Shown here piece after piece: positions 16,846-26,485 of a stretch of DNA of 64,000 nt; positions within the stretch are counted from its first letter, which is position 1; every line of letters begins with the position of its first letter. Made by a program: the position numbers and the translations under genes. The notes below the pieces were generated by a model. That model searched no databases and had not been told where the DNA came from. It worked only from the letters and a program-made list of their open reading frames with translations. The DNA is from Bog-473 sp963788125 (lineage in GTDB: Bacteria; Actinomycetota; Acidimicrobiia; Acidimicrobiales; RAAP-2), in the NCBI GenBank assembly GCA_963788125.1, contig CAWBFN010000001.1:2001894-2065893 (forward strand), written 5' to 3'.

Positions 16846-17993
16846 CGGGCCCGGCAGCGGCCGCCATCGTCGGCGCGGCGGAGACTGCCGAGATAGGTAC
16901 GGTCTTGCAATCGTCGCTCGGTTTGGCGACGGACGCCGCCCGCCGTGCCCTCACCGACTGCGGTCTGAAGCCCGCCGACGTTGACGGCGTGGCGATCAGC
17001 GGCTTGAATCCATATCTTCCGACCTCGCTGGCGCACTCGCTGGGGATTGAGGCTCGCTGGGTCGACGCCACCATGATGGGCGGCTGCTCGAACCTAGTTC
17101 ATCTCCACCACGCCGTTGCGGCCATACTGGCCGGCCAGTGCGAAGTAGTGCTGATCGCGCACGGCGAGAGTGGCCGCTCTCACATCGGCGGCTCCACCTA
17201 CCGGCCCACCGCCGACTCCTGGCAGGGACAGTTCGAGCTGCCCTTCGGGACGGCCGGACCCATGACACTCCTCACGCTGGGCACCCTTCGATTCCTTCGC
17301 GACCGGGGACTTGACCGCCGGGCCCTCGCCGAGGTCGTAGTGGCACAACGCAACTGGGCGACCTCTAACCCTCGGGCGTTGCGCCGCGACGCCATCACCG
17401 TCGCCGACGTGCTCGACGCCCCTCTGATCGCCTACCCGTTCACTCGCCCGATGTGTTGCGTGACAACCGATGCCGGCGGCGCGATCGTCGTCACCTCGGC
17501 CGAACGGGCGCGTGACCTACCACGCGCACCCGTCTACCTTCTCGGCGCCGGCGAGGCCACGGGCGCGGCGATGGCAAGCCAGATGCGTGACCTCACCTCC
17601 TCGGATGCATTTCGGCGCGCCGGGGCGGCGGCCTTTGCAGAGGCTGGGCTCACTCCATCTGACATCGATCACGCCATGCTCTACGACGCAACCGCCATCC
17701 TCCCTCTTATCGCCCTGGAAGACTTGGGGTTCGTGTCGCGAGGCGACTCCGGCGCGTTCGTGGCGGAGGGCAACACCGCAGTGGGCGGCCGGTTGCCCGT
17801 CAACACCAACGGTGGTGGCCTCAACTACACCCACAGTGGGATGTACGGCATGTACGCCCTCCAAGAATCGGTGCGCCAACTCCGGGGCGAAGCTGCCGCC
17901 CAAGTCACCGGCCTCACGACGTCATTGGCCCACACCATTGGAGGCATGTTCCAAGCGGCGGCCACGGCAATCCTCTCAACTGATCCGGCCTGA
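16842..17993 (+). CDS. thiolase-fold protein (lipid-transfer/SCP-x-like)
   Basis: A 383-residue thiolase-superfamily protein. The nucleophile region reads MMGGCSNLVHLHHAV, and the C-terminal GGGLNYTHSGMYGM carries the conserved His; the final LAHTIGGMFQAAATAIL is the second glycine-rich loop. Those features fit the SCP-x/Ltp branch, whose members act as thiolases or, with a DUF35 partner, as retro-aldolases on acyl-CoA side chains. It is coupled to the DUF35 gene by a GTGA overlap. The substrate (fatty, steroid-like or aromatic acyl-CoA) is not determined. Confidence 0.85.
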   Translation: MTGPAAAAIVGAAETAEIGTVLQSSLGLATDAARRALTDCGLKPADVDGVAISGLNPYLPTSLAHSLGIEARWVDATMMGGCSNLVHLHHAVAAILAGQCEVVLIAHGESGRSHIGGSTYRPTADSWQGQFELPFGTAGPMTLLTLGTLRFLRDRGLDRRALAEVVVAQRNWATSNPRALRRDAITVADVLDAPLIAYPFTRPMCCVTTDAGGAIVVTSAERARDLPRAPVYLLGAGEATGAAMASQMRDLTSSDAFRRAGAAAFAEAGLTPSDIDHAMLYDATAILPLIALEDLGFVSRGDSGAFVAEGNTAVGGRLPVNTNGGGLNYTHSGMYGMYALQESVRQLRGEAAAQVTGLTTSLAHTIGGMFQAAATAILSTDPA

Positions 17994-18117
17994 GAGGCGG
18001 GTCTTTACTGAACGAACCTGAAATCTAGGCTTGGGCTTCATGGCGTGGGCCAGGACGCCCACGAGCTGAGCCACTCGCGCATCCGTCAGAAGCGCCAGAT
18101 CCGAAACCGTCCAGGTA

Positions 18118-19584
18118 TCACGACGGGAATTGAACCTGTTCGGCCTGGGCCAAGAGCCCCGCTCTGTCCTGGGGAAGGATGTACCCCCCCGAGACCGCCT
18201 GGTTGAGGCTCTTCTCGTAGCGGGCCAAGTAGGTGGCCTTGTTGCCGTAGAGCTGCGCCATCTGCGATGGGGTGAACGGTGTGGTCGACCCGAACAGCGA
18301 GCACAACACGCTCGCCCCCGCCGGGGGGACCCCGCTGAGGGACGAGGAGGGGACGTCCACTGCCGGCGTGCGTACGCCGCCGATCACGTTGCCCTGGGCG
18401 TCGCGGGCTAACGTCACCGGATTTTGGCTCGCCAGGACGAACGGCCGCGGTGACGGAGGCGGCGTCCCTGCAGTGACCCACTTGGCGAACGCGGTGAACG
18501 CTGCTTGGACGACCGGGTGTTGGGGGCCGTCGTTGATCTCGTTCTTGCAGCCCAAGACGCTGGCGTAGCTGCCCACGATGTACGAGTCCGCGTGGGAGGT
18601 TCCGGCCACCTCCCACGTGCGGATGCGTCTGGTGTCCGGTTGCTGTGCGGGCGCGTAGCCGAGTTTCGTCACGTCGGTTTCCGTCTCGAACATGAACACC
18701 GGGACGGTGAGGTCGGTGCGGATGCGCAGGTCGGCGGGACCTCCGCTGCTGGAGCCCGTGATGGACGCTCCACTCAAAGGAGCGCCGGTGCCGCCCCGGC
18801 TGTGGATGAATATCCCGTCGAACGTCTGGGTCAGCGGCTGGAGGGCGTCAGCGAAGGTGGTCAGGTAGAAGGCCGACTGGGATTCGCCGACGGCCACGAT
18901 GTGGCTGGGATGCAGGCCGGCGAGGACGGCGGTGGACTTGTCCAGGCGTAGCGCCCGACCTACCTGAGCGAAGATGTCTAGGGCGTACTCGTCGCCTGGT
19001 TGATGGAGGCTTCCGTAGCGAGACGGCTCCTGTTTGATCAGCCCGGAGCTGGCACTCGTGCTGGTGATACCGGTGCCGCCCTCGATGCCCAGCGCCTGAG
19101 CGGAGACGCCGATATAGGCGTAGCCGTCTCGAGTCAGCATGGGGTTGAGATAGTCCCAATCGGGGGCGGACTCGCCCGAGGATACGTTCAGCCACTCCAC
19201 GACCACCGTGCCATTGAACCGCTTCGGATTGGTCGGCAGCCGGACCACGATCCGCGTCCGGTATGTGGCCGAAGTGGTCGGAGCGATCTTCCAGCGCCCG
19301 TCGCTCGGGTCGGAGGTGGCGCGAAAGGCGCTGGCTGTGCCGGAGGCGAAGAACTCCTCATCGGTGTAGCCATAGCTGGACGGGGATCCAGTGGTGGCAC
19401 CGGATTCGGGATCGATGATGTGACCCACCGTGATCGGACCGCTCAACGTTGCGGCCCTGCCGTAGACCGGTGATGCAAAGTGCGGGTTCATAGGAACCCC
19501 GCTGGCCGCCGATGACGCGGAACAGGATACGGTCGTCGCTGCTAACGCGGCAGTCGCAACCAGAACTGCTGCGATGGTCTTCAC
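18118..19584 (-). CDS. exported alpha/beta-hydrolase-domain protein
   Basis: A 488-residue secreted protein. The N-terminus (VKTIAAVLVATAALAATTVSC) is a signal peptide ending in a lipobox-like VSC, so it may be a lipoprotein. The nucleophile elbow is VGESQS, with later GTSHADSY as the likely histidine region. It belongs to the actinobacterial alpha/beta-hydrolase-domain family of unknown substrates; an esterase role is inferred. Start GTG 19584 follows a G-rich site. It converges with the thiolase gene and is divergent from a TetR gene at 19758, its probable regulator. Confidence 0.8.
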   Translation of the reverse strand: MKTIAAVLVATAALAATTVSCSASSAASGVPMNPHFASPVYGRAATLSGPITVGHIIDPESGATTGSPSSYGYTDEEFFASGTASAFRATSDPSDGRWKIAPTTSATYRTRIVVRLPTNPKRFNGTVVVEWLNVSSGESAPDWDYLNPMLTRDGYAYIGVSAQALGIEGGTGITSTSASSGLIKQEPSRYGSLHQPGDEYALDIFAQVGRALRLDKSTAVLAGLHPSHIVAVGESQSAFYLTTFADALQPLTQTFDGIFIHSRGGTGAPLSGASITGSSSGGPADLRIRTDLTVPVFMFETETDVTKLGYAPAQQPDTRRIRTWEVAGTSHADSYIVGSYASVLGCKNEINDGPQHPVVQAAFTAFAKWVTAGTPPPSPRPFVLASQNPVTLARDAQGNVIGGVRTPAVDVPSSSLSGVPPAGASVLCSLFGSTTPFTPSQMAQLYGNKATYLARYEKSLNQAVSGGYILPQDRAGLLAQAEQVQFPS

Positions 19585-19757
19585 CCGCCCCCCTGGAGTT
19601 TTTCGTGCCCGGCCAGTTCCGTGCAGGCATGGTGACACTAGTGGCGTGAACTGTCAGGCGTCAAGGGCCGAACATCGGAGACGAGCAGTCAGAGGTAAGG
19701 AACGAGCTTAGGTGACCATCGCTCAACCTCTCTACGAGGAACGATCCACTACGCTCC

Positions 19758-20408
19758 GTGTGTGTGGTGGAGACCCCGATCCGCGATCGCAAAGCCCAAG
19801 AGACGCGCGCACGCATAACCGAGGCGGCCCTCGAATTGTTCGTGAGTCGCGGCTACGAGGGAACGACGATCGATCAGATCGCAGACTGCGCGGGTGTAAA
19901 TCGGCGCACTGTCTTTCGCCATTTCGCCACAAAAGAGGCGATCCTGTTTGATCATCTCGCGGTCAAGAGGGATTTTGCGGTGCGTCGCCTGCGAGAGCGG
20001 CCGCCATCTGAGCCAATGCTCGTCAGCCTGCACGCCGTTCTGCGGGAGCTCTGCAAGCAAGGGTACGAGCGACCGCTGCTGAATCAGATCCGTTTGGTCC
20101 TGGCGATGGAGCCGAGACTCGCCGGAGAGCACTTCTTACTTGGCTATCGAGGGTTTGAGGCGAATCTGGTGACCACGCTCGAGAGCCGGGCGAGCAATCG
20201 GCATTCGGCTGCCAAAATCGTGGCCTTGACGGAAATGGCTGAAGGCTGGTTCCTCACCGCTATCCGCCTGTATTTCAAGCAAGGCAAGCGTTCGCTCGTT
20301 CAGTACTTCGACGAGGTCGTCGCAGCCTGTGTGCAGTCAAGTTCTTGCGACCTCGCAGCGGTCCTGGGTCTCGACACCGTCTCGGCGAATTCGGCGCCGA
20401 ATTCCTAA
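19758..20408 (+). CDS. TetR family transcriptional regulator
   Basis: About 216 residues. The DNA-binding part is clear: ITEAALELFVSRGYEGTTID and GVNRRTVFRHFATKEAILFD. Several tandem GTG codons (19758, 19764, 19767) make the exact start uncertain, and none has a clear ribosome site. It is divergent from the exported hydrolase gene, 173 bases apart, which is the typical layout for a local TetR repressor. The ligand is unknown. Confidence 0.85.
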   Translation: MCVVETPIRDRKAQETRARITEAALELFVSRGYEGTTIDQIADCAGVNRRTVFRHFATKEAILFDHLAVKRDFAVRRLRERPPSEPMLVSLHAVLRELCKQGYERPLLNQIRLVLAMEPRLAGEHFLLGYRGFEANLVTTLESRASNRHSAAKIVALTEMAEGWFLTAIRLYFKQGKRSLVQYFDEVVAACVQSSSCDLAAVLGLDTVSANSAPNS

Positions 20409-20532
20409 TTTTCGTCGCTCTGACCATGACTTCTCGGGAGGGCCGCCAAGTCCCCGGTTATGGCCAGGTGGCCTCACCAAGGGCGCCCTCTCATCCTTGT
20501 GCGCCAGGTCTTCGGCTCTTCCTGAACGTCGA

Positions 20533-21240
20533 CTACCAGAGGGGCGACCAGTTGCTCGTTCGCAGCAGCTTGCTTTCCCATTGGTCGCGCAAGTCCAGTC
20601 CCTTTGTCATGTAGGTACCCGGCCATGTCGTGGGGTCGTACTCCTCGACGCTGGTGAGCAGGTGACCCAAGGTCGAGAAGTTCATGATCTTCTGCATGAG
20701 GATTGCCTCAGGTCGGATGCCCGAGCCGTGTGCCACCTGGAAGCAGGCCAGGATGTCGAGCAGCTTCCTCTCCGACGGGATCTGGCGCATGAAATGCCAG
20801 TAGTCGTGATCCCACAATTCGATGTAGTCGTCGAGGGGTGCGTTAGGCCAGCCGGTGTCCTGCATGTAGACCGACAGTTCGTGCTCGCGGCCGTCCGTAG
20901 GGACCTCCGCGAGGTCGAGCTCCTGCATCGCCGACCAGTAGACGGGCATGAGTAGCTTGCCGGTGACCTCGTAGCGTTCGGCCTCGAGCCGCGAGGTGAG
21001 GTCGCTCAAATCACCGAGCAGCATCCGGTGTGCCAGGGCCTCCCATGCCGCTCCGTCGGAGAGTGCGGTGATGGTAACGACCTGGTAGGCCGGTCCGCTG
21101 CCCATGGCGTGGTTCAGGTACCACACCAGCCGAGCGTCGCTGCTCAGGGCTAGCGCGGCCATCCATTCCTCCCGGTACAAGTCCTCGAAAGCCGAGGCGT
21201 GCTGGCCGATCACTTTGTGGGTCTCGTGCATGAACAGCAT
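20533..21240 (-). CDS. uncharacterised protein, tandem paralogue 1
   Basis: A 235-residue soluble protein with no recognised family. It begins MLFMHETHKVIGQ and shares its whole length with the neighbour at 21329: DARLVWYLNHAMGSG, YQVVTITALSDGAAW and RDQWESKLLRTSNWSPLW have direct counterparts. The repeated YxVVTxTAxxDGAAW stretch resembles a dimeric alpha-beta-barrel (NIPSNAP-like) strand pattern, but this is a guess. Start ATG 21240 has AAGGGGG ten bases upstream. The two genes run in the same direction, 88 bases apart, and were probably made by duplication. Confidence 0.7.
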   Translation of the reverse strand: MLFMHETHKVIGQHASAFEDLYREEWMAALALSSDARLVWYLNHAMGSGPAYQVVTITALSDGAAWEALAHRMLLGDLSDLTSRLEAERYEVTGKLLMPVYWSAMQELDLAEVPTDGREHELSVYMQDTGWPNAPLDDYIELWDHDYWHFMRQIPSERKLLDILACFQVAHGSGIRPEAILMQKIMNFSTLGHLLTSVEEYDPTTWPGTYMTKGLDLRDQWESKLLRTSNWSPLW

Positions 21241-21328
21241 CTGTCAGATGTCCCCCTTGGGTTTGGCACGGTGAATGAAGTGCCGACACGGGTCGTCTGC
21301 CTTCATCTGCTGGGCCATCAGGACTACC

Positions 21329-22030
21329 TCACTGGAGTGGCGACCACACCGCTGTGCGCAGCAGCCTGCTCTGCCACTGATCCCGGAGCTCAAGTGCTTC
21401 GTGCATCCATGATCCGGGTTGAACGACCGCTGCAGGGATGTCGTGGGTAAGCAGCCGGATCAACGGGGGAAGGCTCGACAGCTTCTGCATGAGGGTGACT
21501 TCGGGATACCTCCCCGCTCCCGGCATGGACTGGAGGGCAAGCTCGATGTGCATCTGCACCTGTGACCCCTCGGCGCTGAGTGCCTGTTGGTACACGTCTC
21601 CGGCGGCCTGAATGTAGTCCTGGACTTTTCCGGGGAACGGCCACATCGTGTCTTCCATATACATCGTGGGTTCGTGTTCGGTCGGATCGGTCGGTATGTC
21701 CTCCAGTGACCCGAGCGATGGCGACCACTCGAGTGGTGCCATGATCCGGCCAAGGGACTCGTGTTGGAGCCCGTCGAGGTCCCGCGCCCACGACTGAAGG
21801 TCGCCGCTCGCCATTCGCTCGGCCAGCCTGGCCCAGGCAGCGCCATCCCTGACCGCAGTGACCGTTACGACCCGGTAGGCGAGCCCGCTCCCGTGGGCAA
21901 GATCGAAATACCAGACCAGCCGCGCGTCGGACGTTTCGGCCAGGGTCGGCATCCACCCGTTTCGATAGGCGCCCTCGAACCGGGCCGCAGCCTTCCCTAC
22001 AACTTTGTGGACCTCGTGAACGAAGAGCAC
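21329..22030 (-). CDS. uncharacterised protein, tandem paralogue 2
   Basis: A 233-residue protein, clearly a paralogue of the one at 20533: MLFVHEVHKVVGK-like start (here VLFVHEVHKVVG), DARLVWYFDLAHGSG, YRVVTVTAVRDGAAW and RDQWQSRLLRTAVWSPLQ. The alignable positions and equal lengths point to an old duplication with divergence. Start GTG 22030 is preceded by GAGAGGGGGG; upstream in-frame residues are arginine-rich and not shared with the paralogue, so they were excluded. No function can be assigned. Confidence 0.7.
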   Translation of the reverse strand: MLFVHEVHKVVGKAAARFEGAYRNGWMPTLAETSDARLVWYFDLAHGSGLAYRVVTVTAVRDGAAWARLAERMASGDLQSWARDLDGLQHESLGRIMAPLEWSPSLGSLEDIPTDPTEHEPTMYMEDTMWPFPGKVQDYIQAAGDVYQQALSAEGSQVQMHIELALQSMPGAGRYPEVTLMQKLSSLPPLIRLLTHDIPAAVVQPGSWMHEALELRDQWQSRLLRTAVWSPLQ

Positions 22031-22712
22031 AACCCCCCTCTCGAACGCAATCCCCCGCCGCCTATCTACCGCACGACGCGGCCCCGACATGTGGACACCG
22101 GCAAGGTCCGAGAAGGGAAACGTTCGGCACCTCGCCGGTCGGTCAGAGCCACGAGCGTAGCTTTTTCGAGGATGCCGTCCACGACAGCGCGCAGCTCAAT
22201 TCGCCGTCTCCCGCTCCAAGGCGATCAGTTGGCCCCCCATTTGTCGGGCCTCGTCACTCTACGTGGGCTCCACTTTCAAGCCTCTGACCTGGGCTCCGAG
22301 TGGAGGTGATGGGACTATGTTCGAACCACTCCTGGGCCGCTGACCTGGGGCTTTGTGTGGCGAAAGCCTGAACGAAAGCCGACTTCGGGTCATCCGGGAC
22401 CCACTGCAAGGTCGGGAACGGAAGTGATGGGCTTATGTTCGAACCCCCGTCCGAGCGTGCATCGGTCAGGCATTGTGTAGGTGTTTGTCTCAGGCCAATG
22501 GGGCTAGCGGTGGCGTCAGGGCTGGAGATTCTCAAGGTCCTTGAGCAGACCTGGGTGCGACGGCTGCCAACCCAGCGTTTCTTGCGTGTAGGCAACTCGT
22601 TCGGCTCGCCGGAGTTCTCGGAGACTTCCGAGGAGCCTTTCATCCGGCCTTAGTCGCGGCGTCGCGCTGCCAGCTCCGTACGGGCAGCTGTGGGCGTGTT
22701 GCGAAGTCGGGC
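22031..22712. other. long non-coding stretch with a composite repeat
   Basis: These 682 bases contain no supported gene. The main content is the 147-bp repeat at 22301-22447. Just before it, CTCTGACCTGGG (about 22282) echoes CGCTGACCTGGG (about 22338) inside the repeat, so more than one duplication has occurred. Short open frames are compositionally biased and lack motifs. Confidence 0.5.
22301..22447. repeat. 147-bp composite repeat, copy A
   Basis: It starts TGGAGGTGATGGGACTATG and ends with a second unit ATGTTCGAACCCC. Compared with the copy at 26831-26977 it has the same length; 48 of the first 50 bases and 23 of the last 26 are identical, while the core is strongly diverged. Each end contains GTGATGGG plus the palindrome GTTCGAAC, which read on the minus strand looks like a tRNA T-arm with extra loop bases. 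Confidence 0.75.
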
Positions 22713-23390
22713 TCAGCGGCTGAGGGGCGGAATGCCTTTGGCGATGAGGTCCACGCCGAGGATGAGGAACACGACCGCCATTGCGGCGACGTTGTGCAAG
22801 CGAAGCCAATCCTTCAACTCGTCGAGCGCCGCCTTAGCGTGCTCGCCGCCGAGGAAATAGTAGATGACCGGCCCGGCGATCGTGAGGCTGCCAATGACGA
22901 CGAAGACGACCAGCGCAACAACGGCTTCGCTCATCGAGGGGCCAAGCTGCGCGAGCCCCGTCGCAGCGGCGATCGTCAGGATCAGGTTCTTCGGATTCAC
23001 GCCGTCGAGCAGGAGTCCAAGGCCGAACGCTTTTCCCGGCGAAAGGTCGTCCACGCCCGCCATCCACTTCGGCATCGGCGGTTCCGTGCCCGCCGCTGGA
23101 CGGTTCCGCCAGTTGCGGGCGGCTATCAAGAGCAACAAGACCCCGAGCACGATGTGTCCCCACGAGATCGTGTCGGACGTTGTGGTGTTGGTCGCGGCGT
23201 TGCTCTGATCCGCCACGACGTACACAATGATGCTCACCGCCGCGAGAGCGATCACCCACCCGAGTAAGAAGAGCGGCCCATTCACGCGTGCCCGCTGCGA
23301 AAAAAGCATAAGGACTACCGCGATCATCGGGACGATACTGATCGCGACTCCGACGCCGTAGACGAGTACTTCACTGATGGCGTTTCCCAC
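22713..23390 (-). CDS. GAP-family (Sap/LysE-like) membrane protein
   Basis: A 225-residue membrane protein with about six hydrophobic segments. FGLGLLLDGVNPKNLILTIAAATGLAQ contains the conserved NPKN motif of GAP-family proteins, known from mycobacterial peptidoglycolipid/glycopeptidolipid export loci and related to LysE exporters. Start GTG 23390 has GAGGAGA five bases upstream. The transported molecule is unknown. The upstream 330 bases hold two direct GTCGGAGCGTACG repeats that may serve its regulation. Confidence 0.8.
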   Translation of the reverse strand: MGNAISEVLVYGVGVAISIVPMIAVVLMLFSQRARVNGPLFLLGWVIALAAVSIIVYVVADQSNAATNTTTSDTISWGHIVLGVLLLLIAARNWRNRPAAGTEPPMPKWMAGVDDLSPGKAFGLGLLLDGVNPKNLILTIAAATGLAQLGPSMSEAVVALVVFVVIGSLTIAGPVIYYFLGGEHAKAALDELKDWLRLHNVAAMAVVFLILGVDLIAKGIPPLSR

Positions 23391-23720
23391 GGCATCTCCT
23401 CGGGTGCGTCTCCCACGACCGACGGACTCCAACGCGCCCATAATGTCCAGTCGGAGCGTACGCTATATGCCACCGGTCGGAGCGTACGGAACGCTGTCGG
23501 CCCAGTCGGCGGCATTGACCCGCTGGGGAACCTTGCCCGGGTCCGGCTCGGGCGACCGACCGGAACATCGGCGGTCGCCCTCGCCGCCGATATTGCAGCC
23601 CTCGGGTGGATCGAGGGAATGTCGGTGTGGGCGTCCGTCGACCCCGCCCGCATCGACATCTTCGAATCCGGTACACCCTGACCATGCGGACGAGGGGTTG
23701 ACTCGTCGCCAACGACTGAC
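23391..23720. other. intergenic region with a coding-like fragment
   Basis: These 330 bases separate the GAP gene from the DUF2254 gene. On the plus strand a frame ending with TGA at about 23680 encodes VALAADIAALGWIEGMSVW and ASVDPARIDIF, which has the flavour of a TOBE-type C-terminus of an ABC ATPase, but no start or partner is visible. I treat it as a possible remnant only. Confidence 0.3.
23450..23488. promoter_or_regulatory. 13-bp direct repeat pair
   Basis: GTCGGAGCGTACG occurs at 23450-23462 and again at 23476-23488, 26 bases apart. Each contains the palindrome CGTACG. The pair lies 60 bases upstream of the GAP-family gene start (23390, minus strand), a normal position for a regulator site. 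Confidence 0.4.
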
Positions 23721-24683
23721 TCAAGTCGTCCCGTCGTCGTGCCGTCGACCGAGCCATGCCGGCGATGATCCAGGCCTCTGATGTCCGGCAAATGGATCTG
23801 CCTCGCCGAGGCGCTCCCGGATCCAAGACAACCGGACCTCGATCGCTGCCTTGCGGCTCTCCGCCGCCATCTTGGCAACCCGGGACAACGAAGTCTTGGC
23901 CCTGGCCAACACCAGGGGCGATCGACCGGAGGCGATGAGGCGTTCGTCGAGTCCTTCGGTGACGTAATCCGTCCATTCGGGAACGTCGAGCCACACGGTC
24001 GGTCGCCCGTCGGCCGTGTAGATGACGCCGACGTCGAGATCCCGCTCAGCAAGAGGCACCAGGAGCGCCGCAATCGCCTCGATGGTCTGTCCAGCGGTCG
24101 CCGGGTCATTGATTGCTGGAGACAGGGCCCGGAGGCCAATATCTGAGAGGAGTCGAAATGCCAGGAGCGGGTCCTGGTTGAATGCTCGGCCGTCGCCGGT
24201 AAGACAAGCAGCCAGTATTAGGTCGTCGGAGAATCCTCCCGTGACTCGGGCTACCACACTTCCTTTGACCAAACCGCTCCCGACAGCAACTTCGAATACG
24301 ACCCGATCGCCCGCCGAGGAGGAATTCAGGATCTTGCGCAGATCGAGTTGCTCGAGGGTGGCACCAGGTCGGTCCCATGTCCGGACGCCCTCGTTCCTTG
24401 ACATCCACTGCGTCCCCGGGTGATCGGACGGTGATGCCAGCCGGGTACACGTTGTCGATGACCTCCGCCCGGCTCCGGAGATCGCAGACAAGGTGGCGTT
24501 GAGCTGCATCGAATCGAACGCTTTGACCTGCAAACGGCGCATCAATCCGATGACCACGAGCGCGACAACCAGTGAGACGACGGGAACGATCACTGATACG
24601 TGGGTCCGGTCCCCGATGGACAGGGTGGCCACGAAGCCGAAGGTGAATAGTCCGAGGTAGGAAGGAGCCAGGCAAACGGTCAC
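23721..24683 (-). pseudogene. DUF2254 membrane protein, 5'-truncated with a locally shifted frame
   Basis: It encodes the C-terminal two thirds of a DUF2254 protein: two hydrophobic segments near the start, then the soluble part with SDIGLRALSPAINDPATAGQ, the family's best-conserved block. Full members have about 400-430 residues and four N-terminal membrane segments, so the first pair is missing here. Between about 24475 and 24365 the main frame is unlike the family, while another frame reads AEVIDNVYPAGITVRSPGDA, which fits; two compensating indels are the simplest explanation. A functional protein is doubtful. The family's function is unknown. Confidence 0.6.
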
Positions 24684-24956
24684 CCGTTCTTCCTAACATC
24701 TGGCGACGGCTCCTGTACCTGGTCGCCGCTCGACTTCGCAGCGCAACGTTGAGTGAGACTGCCCCATGGCTTGCGTCAGCATGCTGCTCTGGATCTCGGC
24801 CGGTTTCAATGGTCGAAGACGGGCGGTCGGCGAGAATGGTGGAATGTGGCCCGACGTTCGTCTCGGATGCGATCCCGGACCAGTGCGCTCAGTCGGGAGA
24901 AATGACGAATCCTGCCGGTTGAAAACTGACCCGATTCGTACTACGACCCGGACGGG

Positions 24957-26039
24957 TTAGCGAACGTCCACGTAGGTTATCTCGATGGCATTGTTCCCGT
25001 ATCCGAGCCTGTTCCAGATCGGCACTTCTGGTTGCACATTTCCGGCCAGGTCAGTCGCACGTGCGCGCAGGGTCTTTCGTCCGGCTTCCTCCGGCACCCA
25101 CTCGAACGACCAATTCTGCCACTGGTAAGGGCCCGTTGGAGTTTCGACGTGCGCCGCGAGCCACTCCGACTCGCCCGTGAGGCTGATGTCGACATTGGTC
25201 ACAGGCCCAGTGCCGGACCATGCTTTGCCCCGAACGATGCAGGTTTCGCCGACAGAAACGAAGGCGCCATTGCCAGGATCCGTGATGCGGGCCCGCGGCC
25301 GCATCACAGTCACACGCTCGGCCGGGCGATCCGGCCACTCGTACATGTAGTGGCCGGCCTCGAATTCGCCGACGAACGGCTGGGTGAGCACTTCGATCCG
25401 CTTGAGCCACTTGACCGAGGCGACCCCGTACCAGTGGGGGACGATGAGTCGGTATGGCGCCCCGTGATCAGGGTTGAGTGGCTCGCCGTTCATCTCGTAC
25501 GCAATCAAGATTTCGGACGACGGGTCCGCTGCGTGCACGAGCGTCAACGATCGCTCGAACGAGAGGTTGGAAGCGTCGATGTCTTTGAGCACGGGATTGA
25601 GGATGTACGACCCGTGGTCTCCGCCGGCAAACAGCACCTCAACACCAGTGTCGAGAGGTTCGGCACGTTCGAGAACTTCGTGAAGGAGCGCACCCTTCCA
25701 CGTCGCAGTGGAGACTGCGTAGTTGCCCCAGGGTTCGCCAGCGGGGAGCGGTCGCATGGCCAGGCGCCCATTTCCGGCGCACTCGAGTGTAACCACCCGC
25801 TCGACAGGGGGCATCGCCCTCAGTTCCTCGAGCGTGAGGGTGTAGGGATGTTCGACCGCGCCACTGATCTCGAGTCGACCATCGTGCTCGGGAACGGGAA
25901 AGTTGCTTCGAACGTAGTGCAGCAGGGTTGGGGTGATGTCGCTTTCAAGTGCTTCGGGGGGCGCCTCAGCATTGAACGGATCAGCATGAATCATCGTCAG
26001 TGCCGAACGTTCAGCTTCTAGTTCGTCTGCTTGAGCCAT
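24957..26039 (-). CDS. sulfite-oxidase-like molybdopterin oxidoreductase
   Basis: A 360-residue member of the sulfite oxidase superfamily: an oxidoreductase molybdopterin-binding domain (about 40-230) with the Mo-ligating cysteine Cys87 in VTLECAGNGR, then the Mo-co oxidoreductase dimerisation domain (about 245-355; IVRGKAWSGTGPVTNVDIS). HGAPYRLIVPHWYG is the typical cofactor loop. No Tat or Sec signal is visible, so it is probably cytoplasmic or depends on a partner. Start ATG 26039 has GGAGG five bases upstream. No heme subunit is adjacent. The electron acceptor and substrate (sulfite or other) cannot be fixed. Confidence 0.88.
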   Translation of the reverse strand: MAQADELEAERSALTMIHADPFNAEAPPEALESDITPTLLHYVRSNFPVPEHDGRLEISGAVEHPYTLTLEELRAMPPVERVVTLECAGNGRLAMRPLPAGEPWGNYAVSTATWKGALLHEVLERAEPLDTGVEVLFAGGDHGSYILNPVLKDIDASNLSFERSLTLVHAADPSSEILIAYEMNGEPLNPDHGAPYRLIVPHWYGVASVKWLKRIEVLTQPFVGEFEAGHYMYEWPDRPAERVTVMRPRARITDPGNGAFVSVGETCIVRGKAWSGTGPVTNVDISLTGESEWLAAHVETPTGPYQWQNWSFEWVPEEAGRKTLRARATDLAGNVQPEVPIWNRLGYGNNAIEITYVDVR

Positions 26040-26242
26040 GTGGCCTCCAGGGATTAGCGAATGTATGTGCCAGGAATCGAAATCCGGGAAGCGCGAATGC
26101 GCCGACTGCTTCGGAGTGGCTTCTCAGTCAAAATCATACCTGCACTTCGTGTCTTGGGCGAGCCGGCCGAGAGTGGTCGTGAACGTTTCGATCATTCCCA
26201 ACGTGACGGTCGTGTTGATCCTAGTTCTGAAGTGACGATCGA

Positions 26243-26485
26243 TCAGTAGTCAGGATCAACGAAGATCGGCTCCCGTTCGCCATTGAAGGCCCCGATCCCT
26301 TCGACCCGGTCGGGATGGATCGCTGAACGCCAGTGGGCCTCCATCATGACGGATATTGCATGCTTCAACGGTTGGCCCTGTCCGGTCCGTGCTGACCATT
26401 TCACTGCTTGGACTGCTGTCGGCGAGTTGCCGGCGATCTTCTCGGCGATTCGCATCGCGGCGTCCATCAACTCGGACCGGTCCGC
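26243..26485 (-). pseudogene. 3' fragment of an enoyl-CoA hydratase/isomerase gene
   Basis: The minus strand encodes ELMDAAMRIAEKIAGNSPTA, QAVKWSARTGQG, MMEAHWRSAIHPDRVEGIGAF and a normal terminus FVDPDY, which is the C-terminal third of a crotonase-family protein. The active-site domain is absent. The fragment is broken off near 26480, where an oppositely oriented transposase fragment begins. The family in acyl-CoA degradation hydrates or isomerises enoyl-CoA; this copy cannot be functional. Confidence 0.72.

Noticed and set aside
22301..22447. Integron attC site
   Set aside because: The repeated ends are in direct, not inverted, orientation and no integron integrase is in the window.
24684..24956. 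Remnant end of an IS21-like element (GCCGGTTGAAAACTGAC near 24917)
   Set aside because: The motif resembles such ends from memory only; there is no second copy, no TIR pair and no transposase gene nearby.
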